NCBI RefSeq assembly: GCF_004339565.1 | Contig: NZ_SMFZ01000002.1 | Span: 3,348,001 to 3,412,000 of the forward strand | Direction: 5' to 3' | DNA length: 64,000 bases | Origin: Pseudonocardia endophytica | GTDB lineage: Bacteria; Actinomycetota; Actinomycetes; Mycobacteriales; Pseudonocardiaceae | Part shown: positions 24,282 to 32,981 of the stretch, piece by piece | Position numbering within the stretch: the first letter of the stretch is position 1 | How the letters are laid out: the number at the start of each line of letters is the position of its first letter | Made by a program: the position numbers and the translations under genes | Notes under the pieces: generated by a model | Told to the model about the DNA's origin: nothing | Database searches by the model: none | The model's input: only the letters and a program-made list of their open reading frames with translations

Positions 24282-25234
24282 CCGTGCTCCGTTCCGCTCG
24301 GGTCGTCCTCTGCCCCGGCACCGTGCGGACGCGCCAGCACGGCCCGGTCGATGAAGTCGTGCAACAGCTCCCGCATGTCGTCCGGCCCGGTGCCGGGCGT
24401 CCCGGCCATCACCTGGATGCCGAGGCCGTCGATCAGCGCGGTGAGCTGGTGGGCCAGCACCTCGGCCCGGCCGGCGACGAACACGCCGGCGTCCGCCCCG
24501 TCCTGCAGCGTCATCAGCACGCTGCGGAACCAGCGGTCGTAGGAGTCCCAGTACAGCCCGCGACGGCCGGGGTCGATCGCGGACTCCGCCCAGACCTGGA
24601 TCCAGATCGACCACTCGCGGTGCAGCACCAGGCCGACCGGCAGCTGCAGGTCGATCAGGAGCAGCAGCCGCTCGTGCGGGTCGTCGATCTCACCGAGCCC
24701 GGCGACCTGCCGGTCGAACGCCAGCTTCACGTTGTGCCGCAACGCCTCGTCCAGCAGCTGCGAGCGGGTCGGGAAGTGGTAGTGGATCGCGGCCGGGCTG
24801 GTTCCGGCGGCGTGCGCCACATCGGCGGTGCGCACCTGGTGGTAGCCGCGGTCGGCGATCAGCTCCCACGCGGCGTCCAGGATCCGGCCGCGCGCCAACG
24901 CGCCGCGCGAGGTCCGGTCCCCGGACTCGGTGACGGCCGCGCCGCCGGGAACCGCCGTGCGGCCACGGGCGTCGTCGCGGCCGTGCAGCAGCCAGTTCAC
25001 CGTGACGCCGGTGCGGTCCGCGATCGCGACCAGCTCGGTCGCCGCGAAGCGCCTGCGGCCGCCGAGTGCCTTGGACAGCTTCGTCTCCTCCAGCGCGATC
25101 TCCTCGGCGAACCGGCGCTGGGTCCACCCGCCTCGCTCCACCAAATCGCGCACCCGTCCGGCGACCTCGGTGTCGCCCGCGGCGGGGTGGATGTCCGGCA
25201 CGAGACGTGACGGTAGCCATCGACTTGCGCTCAT
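24278..25234 (-). CDS. XRE-TetR fusion regulator of the carnitine operon
   Basis: A 318-aa protein with two DNA-binding modules. Residues ~20-85 are an XRE/Cro-type HTH (VRDLVERGGWTQRRFAEEIALEETKLSKAL, ELVAIADRTGVTVNWLL). Residues ~110-160 are a TetR HTH (RGRILDAAWELIADRGYHQVRTADVAHAAGTSPAAIHYHF). The remaining ~150 residues are a TetR ligand domain resembling the BetI group. It is the first gene of the nine-gene operon and its stop overlaps cdhB. A palindrome overlaps its own start codon, so autorepression is likely. BetI relatives sense choline, close in structure to carnitine. Confidence 0.83.
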   Translation of the reverse strand: MSASRWLPSRLVPDIHPAAGDTEVAGRVRDLVERGGWTQRRFAEEIALEETKLSKALGGRRRFAATELVAIADRTGVTVNWLLHGRDDARGRTAVPGGAAVTESGDRTSRGALARGRILDAAWELIADRGYHQVRTADVAHAAGTSPAAIHYHFPTRSQLLDEALRHNVKLAFDRQVAGLGEIDDPHERLLLLIDLQLPVGLVLHREWSIWIQVWAESAIDPGRRGLYWDSYDRWFRSVLMTLQDGADAGVFVAGRAEVLAHQLTALIDGLGIQVMAGTPGTGPDDMRELLHDFIDRAVLARPHGAGAEDDPSGTEHG

Positions 25235-25240
25235 CGCAAG
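25224..25240. promoter_or_regulatory. Palindrome overlapping the regulator start codon
   Basis: CTTGCG and CGCAAG flank a 5-bp centre that contains the start codon of the XRE-TetR gene (ATG at 25234). A further half-site, ACTTGCGATG, lies at about 25272. A perfect 6-5-6 repeat over a start codon fits an autoregulatory operator for a dimeric repressor. The downstream AT-richer segment (AAGAGCTGAGTTTCAAATTAG) could hold the promoter. Confidence 0.5.
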
Positions 25241-25387
25241 AGCTGAGTTTCAAATTAGCTGCTCAAACGGATACTTGCGATGCTGGTCGGCGCGCCGTTC
25301 AGGTTGCGACGAGTGTAGGCGAAACCCTGGTCGTCGTCGGTAGGGTCGGGGCTCGTCCGGTTCCGCAACTCGAGGGGGAGTTCGTCG

Positions 25388-26869
25388 ATGCAGTCGCAGG
25401 GGTCACTGGAGACCGGGTCGGTGTGGACCGACGGCATCCCGGGCGTGGACGTGCCGGGCTACGACCGCGACGGCATCACCACCGGGATCGTCCATTTCGG
25501 AGTCGGCGGGTTCCACCGGGCGCACCTGGCGATGTACGTCGATGCGCTGCTGGAGGCCGGCGAGGCGCGTGACTGGGGCATCTGCGGCGTAGGGGTGCTC
25601 GACGGCGACCGCCGGATGCAGCAGGTCCTGGACGCCCAGAACGGGCTCTACGCGCTGGTGCGCAAGGAACCCGACGGCACGCTGTCCCCGCGGGTGATCG
25701 GGTCCATCGTGGACTACCTGTTCGCGCCCGACGACCCGGAGAGGGTGATCGAGAAGATCGCCGACCCCTCCACCCGGATCGTCTCGCTGACGATCACCGA
25801 AGGCGGGTACGTGATCGACCAGGTGACCGGCGAGTTCGACCCCTCGGACCCGGGCATCCAGGCCGACCTGGCCGAGGGTGCGGTGCCGCGCACCGTGTTC
25901 GGCCTCGTCGTCGAGGCGCTGGCCCGACGACGCGAACGCGGCACCGGCCCGTTGACGATCATGAGCTGCGACAACATGCAGGGCAACGGCGACACCGCCC
26001 GCCGGGTCTTCACCGGCTTCGCCGCGTTGCGGGACAAGGAGCTGGGGGAGTGGGTGGCCGAGTCGGTCACATTCCCGAACTCCATGGTGGACCGGATCAC
26101 TCCGGCCACCGCGGACTCCGACCGGGAAGCGCTGGCCGAGCGCTTCGGCGTGCACGACGGCTGGCCGGTCGTCTGCGAGCCGTTCACGCAGTGGGTGCTC
26201 GAGGACCACTTCGCGGCCGGGCGTCCGGAGTTCGACCGGGTCGGCGTCCAGCTCGTCGACGACGTCGTGCCCTACGAGATGATGAAGCTCCGCCTGCTCA
26301 ACGCGACCCACCAGGCGCTGGGTTACCTCGGCTACCTGGCCGGGCACCGCTACGTGCACGAGGTCGCTCAGGACCCGGAGTTCGCGCCGTTCCTGCGCGC
26401 GTACATGGACGTCGAGGCGACCCCCACCCTGCGTCCGGTGCCCGGCATCGACCTCGACGAGTACAAGTCCACCCTGATGGAGCGCTTCGCGAACCCGGCG
26501 GTCGCGGACACGTTGCTGCGCATCAACTACGGCTCCTCGGACCGGATCTCGCTCTTCCTGCTGCCGGTCGTCCGACACCAGCTCGAGCACGGCGGGCCGG
26601 TCGAGCGCAGCGCCGCCGTCGTCGCCGGATGGGCGCGGTACGCGGAGGCCACCGACGAGCAGGGCGAGCCGATCCAGCAGCAGGACCGTCTCGCCGACGA
26701 GCTCACCCCGCTCGCGCAGCAGCAGAGCACCGACCCGCTGGCGTTCCTGCGCTACACGCCCGTCTTCGGCAATCTGGCCGACGACGAGCGGTTCGCCGCC
26801 GCGTTCACCGAGAGCCTGCGCATCCTGCACGCCGACGGTGCCCGCGCGGCCGTGGCCGCCGTCTCCTGA
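25388..26869 (+). CDS. Mannitol dehydrogenase family protein
   Basis: A 493-aa long-chain polyol/uronate dehydrogenase of the mannitol dehydrogenase family, which interconverts mannitol and fructose or related pairs such as fructuronate/mannonate with NAD(P). The NAD-binding start is IVHFGVGGFHRAHLAMYVD near residue 35; TITEGGYV, SCDNMQGNGDTAR and the catalytic lysine segment MMKLRLLNATHQALGYLGYLAGH follow. Start ATG at 25388 with GAGGGGGAG about 7 bases upstream. Divergent from the carnitine operon, with 153 bp between. The exact polyol cannot be assigned. Confidence 0.88.
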   Translation: MQSQGSLETGSVWTDGIPGVDVPGYDRDGITTGIVHFGVGGFHRAHLAMYVDALLEAGEARDWGICGVGVLDGDRRMQQVLDAQNGLYALVRKEPDGTLSPRVIGSIVDYLFAPDDPERVIEKIADPSTRIVSLTITEGGYVIDQVTGEFDPSDPGIQADLAEGAVPRTVFGLVVEALARRRERGTGPLTIMSCDNMQGNGDTARRVFTGFAALRDKELGEWVAESVTFPNSMVDRITPATADSDREALAERFGVHDGWPVVCEPFTQWVLEDHFAAGRPEFDRVGVQLVDDVVPYEMMKLRLLNATHQALGYLGYLAGHRYVHEVAQDPEFAPFLRAYMDVEATPTLRPVPGIDLDEYKSTLMERFANPAVADTLLRINYGSSDRISLFLLPVVRHQLEHGGPVERSAAVVAGWARYAEATDEQGEPIQQQDRLADELTPLAQQQSTDPLAFLRYTPVFGNLADDERFAAAFTESLRILHADGARAAVAAVS

Positions 26870-26879
26870 CCCTCGCGGA

Positions 26880-26898
26880 ATAGGAGAGCCTCCCCTAA
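26880..26898 (+). promoter_or_regulatory. DtxR/IdeR-type iron box
   Basis: The 19-mer ATAGGAGAGCCTCCCCTAA matches the actinobacterial iron-box consensus TTAGGTTAGSCTAACCTAA at 14 of 19 positions, including both outer TAGG/CCTA half-sites. It ends 9 bp before the GTG of a siderophore-binding protein gene, where a bound repressor would block transcription under iron-replete conditions. Strong positional and sequence agreement. Confidence 0.75.
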
Positions 26899-26907
26899 TA
26901 TCCGGGC

Positions 26908-27930
26908 GTGGCTCCTGCGCAGATCGCTCCCCGGGTCGGACGACGTCATCTGTTCCGCGCGGCCGGTGCCGGCGTGGCCGGCGCCGTGCTGGCCGCCTGC
27001 GGGCGCACCGAGACCGGTCCGGCCCCGGCGTCCGACGGGGTCTTCCCGGTCACCGTCGAGGGCATCGAGGGTCCGACGACCGTCGACGCCGAGCCGCAGC
27101 GCGTCGTGACCGTCGGGACCTACCGGGACATCGACGCCGCACTCGCACTCGGTGTCGTGCCGGTGGCCGCGGCGGAGCTCCCGCCGATGATCCCCGGCGG
27201 GATCACGCCGTGGGCGAAGGAGCGGATCGGCGGCTCCCCGATGCCCGAGCTGTTCGCCACGACCGGCGGCATGCCGTTCGAGAAGATCGCCTCGCTGGCG
27301 CCGGACCTGATCATCGGAACCGACTACAGTGGACTCGCGAACGACTACGGGACGCTCTCCGGCATCGCGCCGACGCTGTCCAGCGCCTCCGGGTACAACA
27401 AGGACACCTGGCAGGTGACCACGAACCGCGTCGGGCAGGCCCTCGGCAGGGCGCGCGCCGCCGCGGACACCGTCGCCCGCATCGAGGCCGCGATCCGCGC
27501 GGCCCGCGAGCAGAACCCCGGATTCGCCGGCCGCACGTTCACCATCGGGCCGGTCACCCCGGACGGGACCGTCTACACGATCAACAGCACGAACGACGCG
27601 TCCGCCCGGTTCCTGTCCGACCTCGGCCTGACGCTCTCGCCGTCGGTCCTGGGGCTGGCGGGGGACCGGCTGCCGGGCCGCGCCGTCGTGAGTCCGGAGC
27701 TGCTCAGGACGCTGGACGCGGACGTGATGATCCTGTCCTACTCGAACGCGGCGTCGCGGCAGAAGGTGGAGGCCGAGCCGCTGTTCCAGCAGATCCCGGC
27801 CGTCCGGCGCGGCGCCTACGTCCCGGTCGAGACGACGACGGCCGTCTCCATCGCGTTCCCGTCCGCGCTCAGCATCCCGTACGGCCTGCAGAAGACGATC
27901 CCGCTCATCGCGGCCGCGTTGACACGCTGA
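26908..27930 (+). CDS. Iron-siderophore ABC substrate-binding lipoprotein
   Basis: A 340-aa FepB/FecB-type binding protein. The N-terminus has GRRHLFRAAGAGVAGAVLAACG, a Tat-like motif (one Arg pair) with a lipobox ending LAAC. The mature part has RVVTVGTYRDIDAALALGVVPVA, APDLIIGTDYS and IAPTLSS, typical of helical-backbone metal receptors. A DtxR/IdeR box overlaps the promoter region. No permease or ATPase gene is nearby, so it must share a transporter encoded elsewhere. The GTG lies close to the box with no clear ribosome site, so a leaderless transcript is possible. Confidence 0.88.
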   Translation: MAPAQIAPRVGRRHLFRAAGAGVAGAVLAACGRTETGPAPASDGVFPVTVEGIEGPTTVDAEPQRVVTVGTYRDIDAALALGVVPVAAAELPPMIPGGITPWAKERIGGSPMPELFATTGGMPFEKIASLAPDLIIGTDYSGLANDYGTLSGIAPTLSSASGYNKDTWQVTTNRVGQALGRARAAADTVARIEAAIRAAREQNPGFAGRTFTIGPVTPDGTVYTINSTNDASARFLSDLGLTLSPSVLGLAGDRLPGRAVVSPELLRTLDADVMILSYSNAASRQKVEAEPLFQQIPAVRRGAYVPVETTTAVSIAFPSALSIPYGLQKTIPLIAAALTR

Positions 27931-27947
27931 TCACTGCCCGCGGCCGG

Positions 27948-27971
27948 GTGATCGCCGACCTTGCCGATCAC
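27948..27971. terminator. Inverted repeat between convergent genes
   Basis: GTGATCG and CGATCAC form 7-bp arms around a 10-nt loop in the 61-bp gap between the iron-binding protein gene and ppgK, which converge. A TGATCA also begins at the stop codon (27928). The words match the ends of the P1 palindromes. It could serve both genes as a terminator, although it lacks T-runs. Confidence 0.4.
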
Positions 27972-27991
27972 GGCCTCACGGGCCGCACGGC

Positions 27992-28744
27992 TCAGGCGTG
28001 CTCGTGCGCGAGCATCGCGGCGCCGATGATGCCCGCCTCGTTCAGCAGCGTCGCCGGGACGATCTTCGTGCGGCTGTCCACGTAGGGCGACCACTTGTCG
28101 AACTTCTTGCTCACCCCGCCACCCACGACGATCAGATCCGGCCAGACCAGGTTCTCCAGGTGCTGGAAGTAGCGGGTCAGCCGCTCGCCCCAGGCCTGCC
28201 AGTCCAGGTCCTCGCGCTCGCGGGCGGAGTCGGCGGCGCGCTTCTCGGCGTCGTACCCGTCGATCTCCAGATGGCCGAGCTCGGTGTTCGGCACGAGCTT
28301 GCCCCGCGAGATCAACGCCGACCCGATGCCGGTGCCGAGCGTGACGACGAGGACGGTGCCCGTGTGCCCGTCCGCCGCACCGAACTCGACCTCGGCGACG
28401 CCCGCCGCGTCCGCGTCGTTGACGACCAGCGCCTTCCGCCCGGTCGCGGACTTCAGCGCCTTCTCCGCGTCGGCGCCGATCCAGGACTCGTCGACGTTCG
28501 CCGCGGTCTGCGTGACCCCGTGCTGGACGACGGCCGGGAACGTGCAGCCGAACTCGCCCTTCCAGTCGAAGTGGTCGAGGATCTCGCCGACGACCTTGGC
28601 GACCGCCTCCGGGGTCGACGGCTGCGGCGTCGGGATGCGCAGGCGCTCGTCGGCGAGCTTGCCCTTGTGCAGGTCGACCGGTGCGCCCTTGATGCCGGAG
28701 CCACCGATGTCGATCCCGAACCCGAGGTGCTTCTTCCCGCTCAT
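27992..28744 (-). CDS. ppgK: Polyphosphate glucokinase
   Basis: A 250-aa ROK-fold kinase that phosphorylates glucose with inorganic polyphosphate or ATP. Motifs: GFGIDIGGSGIKGAPVDLHKG at the start, the glucose-binding NDADAAGVAE, the phosphate loop VTLGTGIGSALI, and NTELGHLEIDGYDAEKRAAD. The ELGHLEI.G..AE signature is characteristic of PpgK. Its start overlaps the pgm stop by 4 bp, so glucose-6-phosphate formation and its conversion to glucose-1-phosphate are co-expressed. Confidence 0.93.
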   Translation of the reverse strand: MSGKKHLGFGIDIGGSGIKGAPVDLHKGKLADERLRIPTPQPSTPEAVAKVVGEILDHFDWKGEFGCTFPAVVQHGVTQTAANVDESWIGADAEKALKSATGRKALVVNDADAAGVAEVEFGAADGHTGTVLVVTLGTGIGSALISRGKLVPNTELGHLEIDGYDAEKRAADSAREREDLDWQAWGERLTRYFQHLENLVWPDLIVVGGGVSKKFDKWSPYVDSRTKIVPATLLNEAGIIGAAMLAHEHA

Positions 28745-30435
28745 ACCCCTGCCTTCGCTCCGCCGAGTGCACCGGCCACCACGTCACGAGCCTCGTCCTG
28801 GATCCGGGCCAGGTGCTCCGGACCGAGGAAGCTCTCCGCGTACACCTTGTAGACGTCCTCGGTGCCGGACGGGCGTGCCGCGAACCAGCCGCTCGCCGTC
28901 TGCACCTTCAGGCCGCCGATCGCGGCGCCGTTGCCCGGCGCCGACGTCAGCTTCGCGGTGATCGGCTCGCCGGCCAGCTCGGTCGCCGTCACCGCGCCCG
29001 CGTCCAGCTTGCCGAGGCGCTGCTTGTCCTCGGCCGAGCAGGCGACGTCGGTGCGGGCGTAGGCCGGCTCGCCGTGCCGGGCGGTCAGCTCGGCGTAGTG
29101 CTCGCTCGGCGTCCTCCCGGTCACCGCCGTGATCTCGGAGGCGAGCAGCGCCAGGATGATCCCGTCCTTGTCCGTCGACCACGGCGTGCCGTCGAGCCGC
29201 AGGAACGACGCGCCCGCGCTCTCCTCGCCGCCGAACGCCAGGTCGCCGGACCGCAGGCCGGGCACGAACCACTTGAACCCGACCGGCACCTCGTAGAGCT
29301 CCCGGCCCAGGTCGGCGGTCACGCGGTCGATCATGGTGGAGCTGACGACGGTCTTCCCGACGGCCGCGCCGGCCGGCCAGCCGGACCGGTTGCGGTACAG
29401 GTAGTCGATCGCGACGGCGAGGAAGTGGTTCGGGTTCATCAGCCCGCCGTCGGCGGTGACGATGCCGTGCCGGTCGGAGTCGGCGTCGTTGCCGGTGGCG
29501 ATCCGGTAGGGAGCAGCGAGAGGAGCGCCAGCGGAACGAGCCTCAGCACCGCCGCGCATGATCTCGACGAGCGAGGCCATCGCGTAGGGCGACGAGCAGT
29601 CCATCCGGATTTTGCCGTCCCAGTCCAGCGTCATGAACGAGAACGCCGGGTCGGTCTCCGGGTTCGTGACCGTCAGGTCGAGCGAGTAGCGCTCGGCGAT
29701 CGCGGCCCAGTAGTCGACGGACGCCCCGCCCAGCGGGTCGGCGCCGATCCGGACGCCGGCCGCGCGGATCGCGTCCATGTCCAGCACCTGGTCCAGCTCG
29801 GACACGTAGGCGTCGAGGAAGTCGTAGTGCCCGACGTCGGCGGACACCGCCTCGAACGGCACCCGCCGCACGCCGTGCAGCTCGGCCTCGAGCAGCTCGT
29901 TGGCCCGGTTCGCGATCCACGTCGTCGCGTCCGTGCCGGCCGGGCCGCCGTCCGGCGGGTTGTACTTGAAGCCGCCGTCCGCGGGCGGGTTGTGCGACGG
30001 CGTGACGACGACGCCGTCGGCCAGTCGCGACGACCGGCCGCGGTTCGTCGCGAGGATGGCGTGCGAGACGGCCGGGGTCGGGGTGAACCTGCCGCCCGCG
30101 TCGACGAGCACCTGCACGCCGTTCGCCGCGAAGACCTCGGTCGCCGTGCGCCACGCCGGCTCGGACAGGGCGTGCGAGTCGCGGCCGAGGTAGAGCGGCC
30201 CGTCGGTGCCCTGCTCCTCCCGGTACTCGCAGATCGCCTGGCTGGTGGCCGCGATGTGGTCGTCGTTGAACGTCGTGGTGAGCGACGACCCGCGGTGCCC
30301 GGACGTGCCGAACGCGACGCGCTGCGCCGCGACCGACGGGTCCGGGTGGTCCTCGGCGTAGGCGGCGAGCAACGCGGGCACGTTCACCAGGTCCTCCGGC
30401 CGGGCCCGGGTGCCGGCGCGGTCGTGCACGGACAT
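28741..30435 (-). CDS. pgm: Phosphoglucomutase (alpha-D-glucose phosphate-specific)
   Basis: A 564-aa alpha-D-phosphohexomutase. The phosphoserine loop is VVTPSHNPPADGGFKYNPP near residue 145; GTSGHRGSS near residue 50 binds substrate; DADSDRHGI is the metal-binding loop; FGGEESAGASFLR gives the sugar-binding loop; and ARPSGTEDVYKVYAESF closes the active site. Length agrees with bacterial Pgm (~545). ATG at 30435 with GAGGAG 5 bases upstream. It interconverts glucose-6-phosphate and glucose-1-phosphate and is coupled to ppgK. Confidence 0.94.
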   Translation of the reverse strand: MSVHDRAGTRARPEDLVNVPALLAAYAEDHPDPSVAAQRVAFGTSGHRGSSLTTTFNDDHIAATSQAICEYREEQGTDGPLYLGRDSHALSEPAWRTATEVFAANGVQVLVDAGGRFTPTPAVSHAILATNRGRSSRLADGVVVTPSHNPPADGGFKYNPPDGGPAGTDATTWIANRANELLEAELHGVRRVPFEAVSADVGHYDFLDAYVSELDQVLDMDAIRAAGVRIGADPLGGASVDYWAAIAERYSLDLTVTNPETDPAFSFMTLDWDGKIRMDCSSPYAMASLVEIMRGGAEARSAGAPLAAPYRIATGNDADSDRHGIVTADGGLMNPNHFLAVAIDYLYRNRSGWPAGAAVGKTVVSSTMIDRVTADLGRELYEVPVGFKWFVPGLRSGDLAFGGEESAGASFLRLDGTPWSTDKDGIILALLASEITAVTGRTPSEHYAELTARHGEPAYARTDVACSAEDKQRLGKLDAGAVTATELAGEPITAKLTSAPGNGAAIGGLKVQTASGWFAARPSGTEDVYKVYAESFLGPEHLARIQDEARDVVAGALGGAKAGV

Positions 30436-30528
30436 CGATGTCTCCTCGTTCGCGATCGTGCGTCGTCCTCCCACCCTGCCGTATCCGGCGCGCCGTGGCA
30501 CGTGCGCCGGGCGGGTACGGTGCCGGAT

Positions 30529-31410
30529 GTGCGGATCGCGTCGCTGCTGCCGGCCGCCACCGAGATCGTCGGGGCGCTCGGGCTCGGCGACGACCTGGCT
30601 GCCGTGACGTTCGAGTGCGACGAGCCGGCCGGGATCCGGGACCGGTGCCCGGTCGTCGTGGACACGGTCCTCGCGCACGGCATGACCCCCGCCGACATCG
30701 ACCGGACCGTGCGCGAGCGCGCCGCGGCCGGGCTCCCGATGTACGAGCTGGACCGCGACACGCTCGCCCGCGTCGACCCGGACCTGATCCTCACCCAGGA
30801 CCTGTGCCGGGTCTGCGCGCTGCCGCAGGCGTCCGTCGACGAGGCGCAGGAGTCGATCGGGACCCGTGCCCGCGTGCTGTCGCTGGACCCGCACGGTCTC
30901 GACGACGTGTTCGCCGCGATCCACGACGTCGGCGCCGCCACCGGTGCGGTCGCCGCCGCGCGGGACCTGGTCGGCGGCCTGACGCACCGCCTCGACGCGG
31001 TGGCCGCGGCCGTCGCCGGACGGCCGGTGCCGCGCGTGCTCGTGCTGGAGTGGACCGACCCGCCGTTCCTGCCGGGGCACTGGGTGCCGGAGCTCGTGTC
31101 CCGTGCGGGCGGGGAGGCCGTCGGCGCGACCCCGGGCGGGCGCAGTGTCGCGGTGGAGTGGGACGCGCTGCCGGAACCGGTGGACGCGGTGCTGGTCGCG
31201 CCGTGCGGGTTCGGTCTCGACGACGCCGTCGCGCAGGCCCGTGCGGTGCGCGACCGTCTTCCGGCCGGGGTGCCGGTCGCGGCGCTGGACTCCGCGTCGT
31301 TCGTCGTGCGGGCCGGACCGCGTCTGGTCGACGGCGTCGAGGCGATCGCCTGGGCGCTGCACCCGGACGCCGTGCCGGAGCCGCCGCCGGGCCGGGTCGT
31401 GCGTCTCTAG
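30529..31410 (+). CDS. BtuF-like helical-backbone metal receptor, apparently cytoplasmic
   Basis: A 293-aa protein of the cobalamin/siderophore-binding fold (RIASLLPAATEIVGALGLGDDLAAVTFECDEPA at the very start; DPDLILTQDLCRVCALP; RVLVLEWTDPPFLPGHWVPELVSRAGG). It lacks a signal peptide, unlike the transporter-linked members, so it may bind its ligand inside the cell or be exported unconventionally. Cysteines in FECDEP and DLCRVCA are notable. GTG at 30529 is chosen because homologues start MRIxSLLP; GTG at 30520 is possible. Divergent from pgm. Confidence 0.8.
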   Translation: MRIASLLPAATEIVGALGLGDDLAAVTFECDEPAGIRDRCPVVVDTVLAHGMTPADIDRTVRERAAAGLPMYELDRDTLARVDPDLILTQDLCRVCALPQASVDEAQESIGTRARVLSLDPHGLDDVFAAIHDVGAATGAVAAARDLVGGLTHRLDAVAAAVAGRPVPRVLVLEWTDPPFLPGHWVPELVSRAGGEAVGATPGGRSVAVEWDALPEPVDAVLVAPCGFGLDDAVAQARAVRDRLPAGVPVAALDSASFVVRAGPRLVDGVEAIAWALHPDAVPEPPPGRVVRL

Positions 31411-31604
31411 AACCCGGACAGCGACGGGCGGCGGGCGGGCCGCTCCTCGTGCGCGACGTCGTCGTGCCCCGGTGTCCCGCGACGGGACCGCACCGCCATC
31501 AGCACGACCCCGAGCCACCAGCCGAGCAGCAGCACGGCGACGACGACCGAGCCGGTGAACCACCCGTTCCCGGTGGCGAACAGCGACGACGTCAGGCCCG
31601 ACAC
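31407..31604 (-). CDS. Small single-span membrane protein
   Basis: A 65-aa product, VSGLTSSLFATGNGWFTGSVVVAVLLLGWWLGVVLMAVRSRRG... One clear transmembrane helix (SVVVAVLLLGWWLGVVLMAV) is followed by a positive stop (RSRR) and a charged tail with HDDVAHEERPARR. A GAGGA ribosome site precedes the GTG by 4 bases, supporting it as real. The stop overlaps the convergent BtuF-like gene by 4 bp. Function unknown. The 176 bp upstream, to the AbrB gene, shows nothing I can interpret. Confidence 0.6.
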   Translation of the reverse strand: MSGLTSSLFATGNGWFTGSVVVAVLLLGWWLGVVLMAVRSRRGTPGHDDVAHEERPARRPSLSGF

Positions 31605-31780
31605 GGTTCCTCTTCCACGAGCACCACGCCCACGATCGGGCGACGTGCCGGACGGTACCGCAACGGCCGTTGCGTCAGCATCGCCCGTTCGGCCCAGCGG
31701 GTGTGCCCGCCGAGATGCAGCGCAGCGGGGCGCCGGAGAGCGGCGACTCCCGCTGAACCGCGTCTCGGTGGCAGCCCCGA

Positions 31781-32881
31781 TCAGTCCGGCGCCCGCGCCC
31801 CGGTCAGCCGCCCGACCAGACGGGCGATGTACGGCGCGACCAGCAGCATGAGGATCACCCGCAGCACCTGCACGGCCACCACGGACGTGACGTCCACACC
31901 GGACGAGATCGCCGTCGCAAGTACGGCGTACACGCCGCCCGGCGTCGTCGCGAGGTAGCCCTCCAGCGGCGTCATGCCGGTCGTCGCGGACAGCAGGAGC
32001 CCGAGGCCGGCGCAGATCCCGACGACGCCGAGGATCAGCGCCGTCGCCATCGGCAACACCCGCACGACGGTGCCGAGCGCCTGGCGGGTGAAGCGCAGCC
32101 CGGCCTGCCAGCCGATCACCGCGTACGCGACGTCGACGAGCAGCGACGGCACCGACGCACCGAACGACAGCCCGGTCAGCGAGAGCGCCAGTGCGATCAC
32201 CATCGGCCCGAGCAGCGACCCGGCGGGCACCTTCACGAGCTGGGCCAGCGGGATGCCGATCCCGCAGCACACGGCCGTCACGACGAGCCCGACCCAGGCG
32301 GGCGCGTTCCCCGGGTCCGGCGACCCGCCCGCCCCGGAGGCACTCGCCCCGAACGCCAGTGCCGCGACGACCGGCATGGTGGCCGTGACGAGCCCGACCC
32401 GCAGGTACTGGATCACCGAGACGATCCGCTCGTCGCCGCCGAGCTCGCGGCTGATCGCGACGAGGCCGGACGCGCCGCCTGCCGTCTGCGCGAGCATCCC
32501 GGTCAGCGGGGACACGCCGCGCTGCAGGCCCATCAGCAGCCCGGCGCCCATGCTCGCCCCGAGCGTGCCGAGGCTGATCAGGAGCACCGGCAGCCACTCG
32601 TCGGCCACCGTGGCCAGCGTGTCCGGGCGCGCCAGCAGTCCGATCACGACACCGATCACGGCCTGCGCGGCCGACGTCGCCGGCTTGGCGACGCGGGCCG
32701 GGCCCCACCCGGCGAGCGCGAGCACTGTCGCGACGAGCAGCCCGGCGAACAGCGCGGGGGAGGGGACGTCGACGGCGCCGAGCAGCACGGTGGCGACGAC
32801 GGTCAGGGCGGCGAGCAGCGCCCAGCGGCCCCAGGAGATGCCCTTCAGGCGCGCGATCCCCTGCTCGGTCCGTGCGCCCAC
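31781..32881 (-). CDS. AbrB-family membrane protein (duplicated AbrB/ComK-type permease)
   Basis: A 366-aa membrane protein with about ten hydrophobic segments in two homologous halves: PSPALFAGLLVATVLALAG...QAVIGVVIGLL and PAGSLLGPMVIALALSLTG...AVIGWQAGLRFT. Both carry the QAxIGxxxGLxxT motif of the AbrB membrane family (not the AbrB transcription factor). PLTGMLAQTAGGASGLVAISRELGGDERIVSVIQYLRV is also conserved. Members are suspected transporters or regulators of unknown substrate. GTG start. Confidence 0.85.
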   Translation of the reverse strand: MGARTEQGIARLKGISWGRWALLAALTVVATVLLGAVDVPSPALFAGLLVATVLALAGWGPARVAKPATSAAQAVIGVVIGLLARPDTLATVADEWLPVLLISLGTLGASMGAGLLMGLQRGVSPLTGMLAQTAGGASGLVAISRELGGDERIVSVIQYLRVGLVTATMPVVAALAFGASASGAGGSPDPGNAPAWVGLVVTAVCCGIGIPLAQLVKVPAGSLLGPMVIALALSLTGLSFGASVPSLLVDVAYAVIGWQAGLRFTRQALGTVVRVLPMATALILGVVGICAGLGLLLSATTGMTPLEGYLATTPGGVYAVLATAISSGVDVTSVVAVQVLRVILMLLVAPYIARLVGRLTGARAPD

Positions 32882-32981
32882 CGGCCGACTCTAAGCCGGG
32901 CTCCACCGGATCCGCCGACCGGCGGGGATTGATTCCGATCACCCGGTGCGACGATCGTGAGCGTTGACAAGGAGGTGGCGC

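Noticed and set aside
30436..31563. N-terminal extension of the pgm frame on the minus strand
   Set aside because: GAGGAG precedes the ATG at 30435 and the extension overlaps the BtuF-like gene, which has clear motifs.
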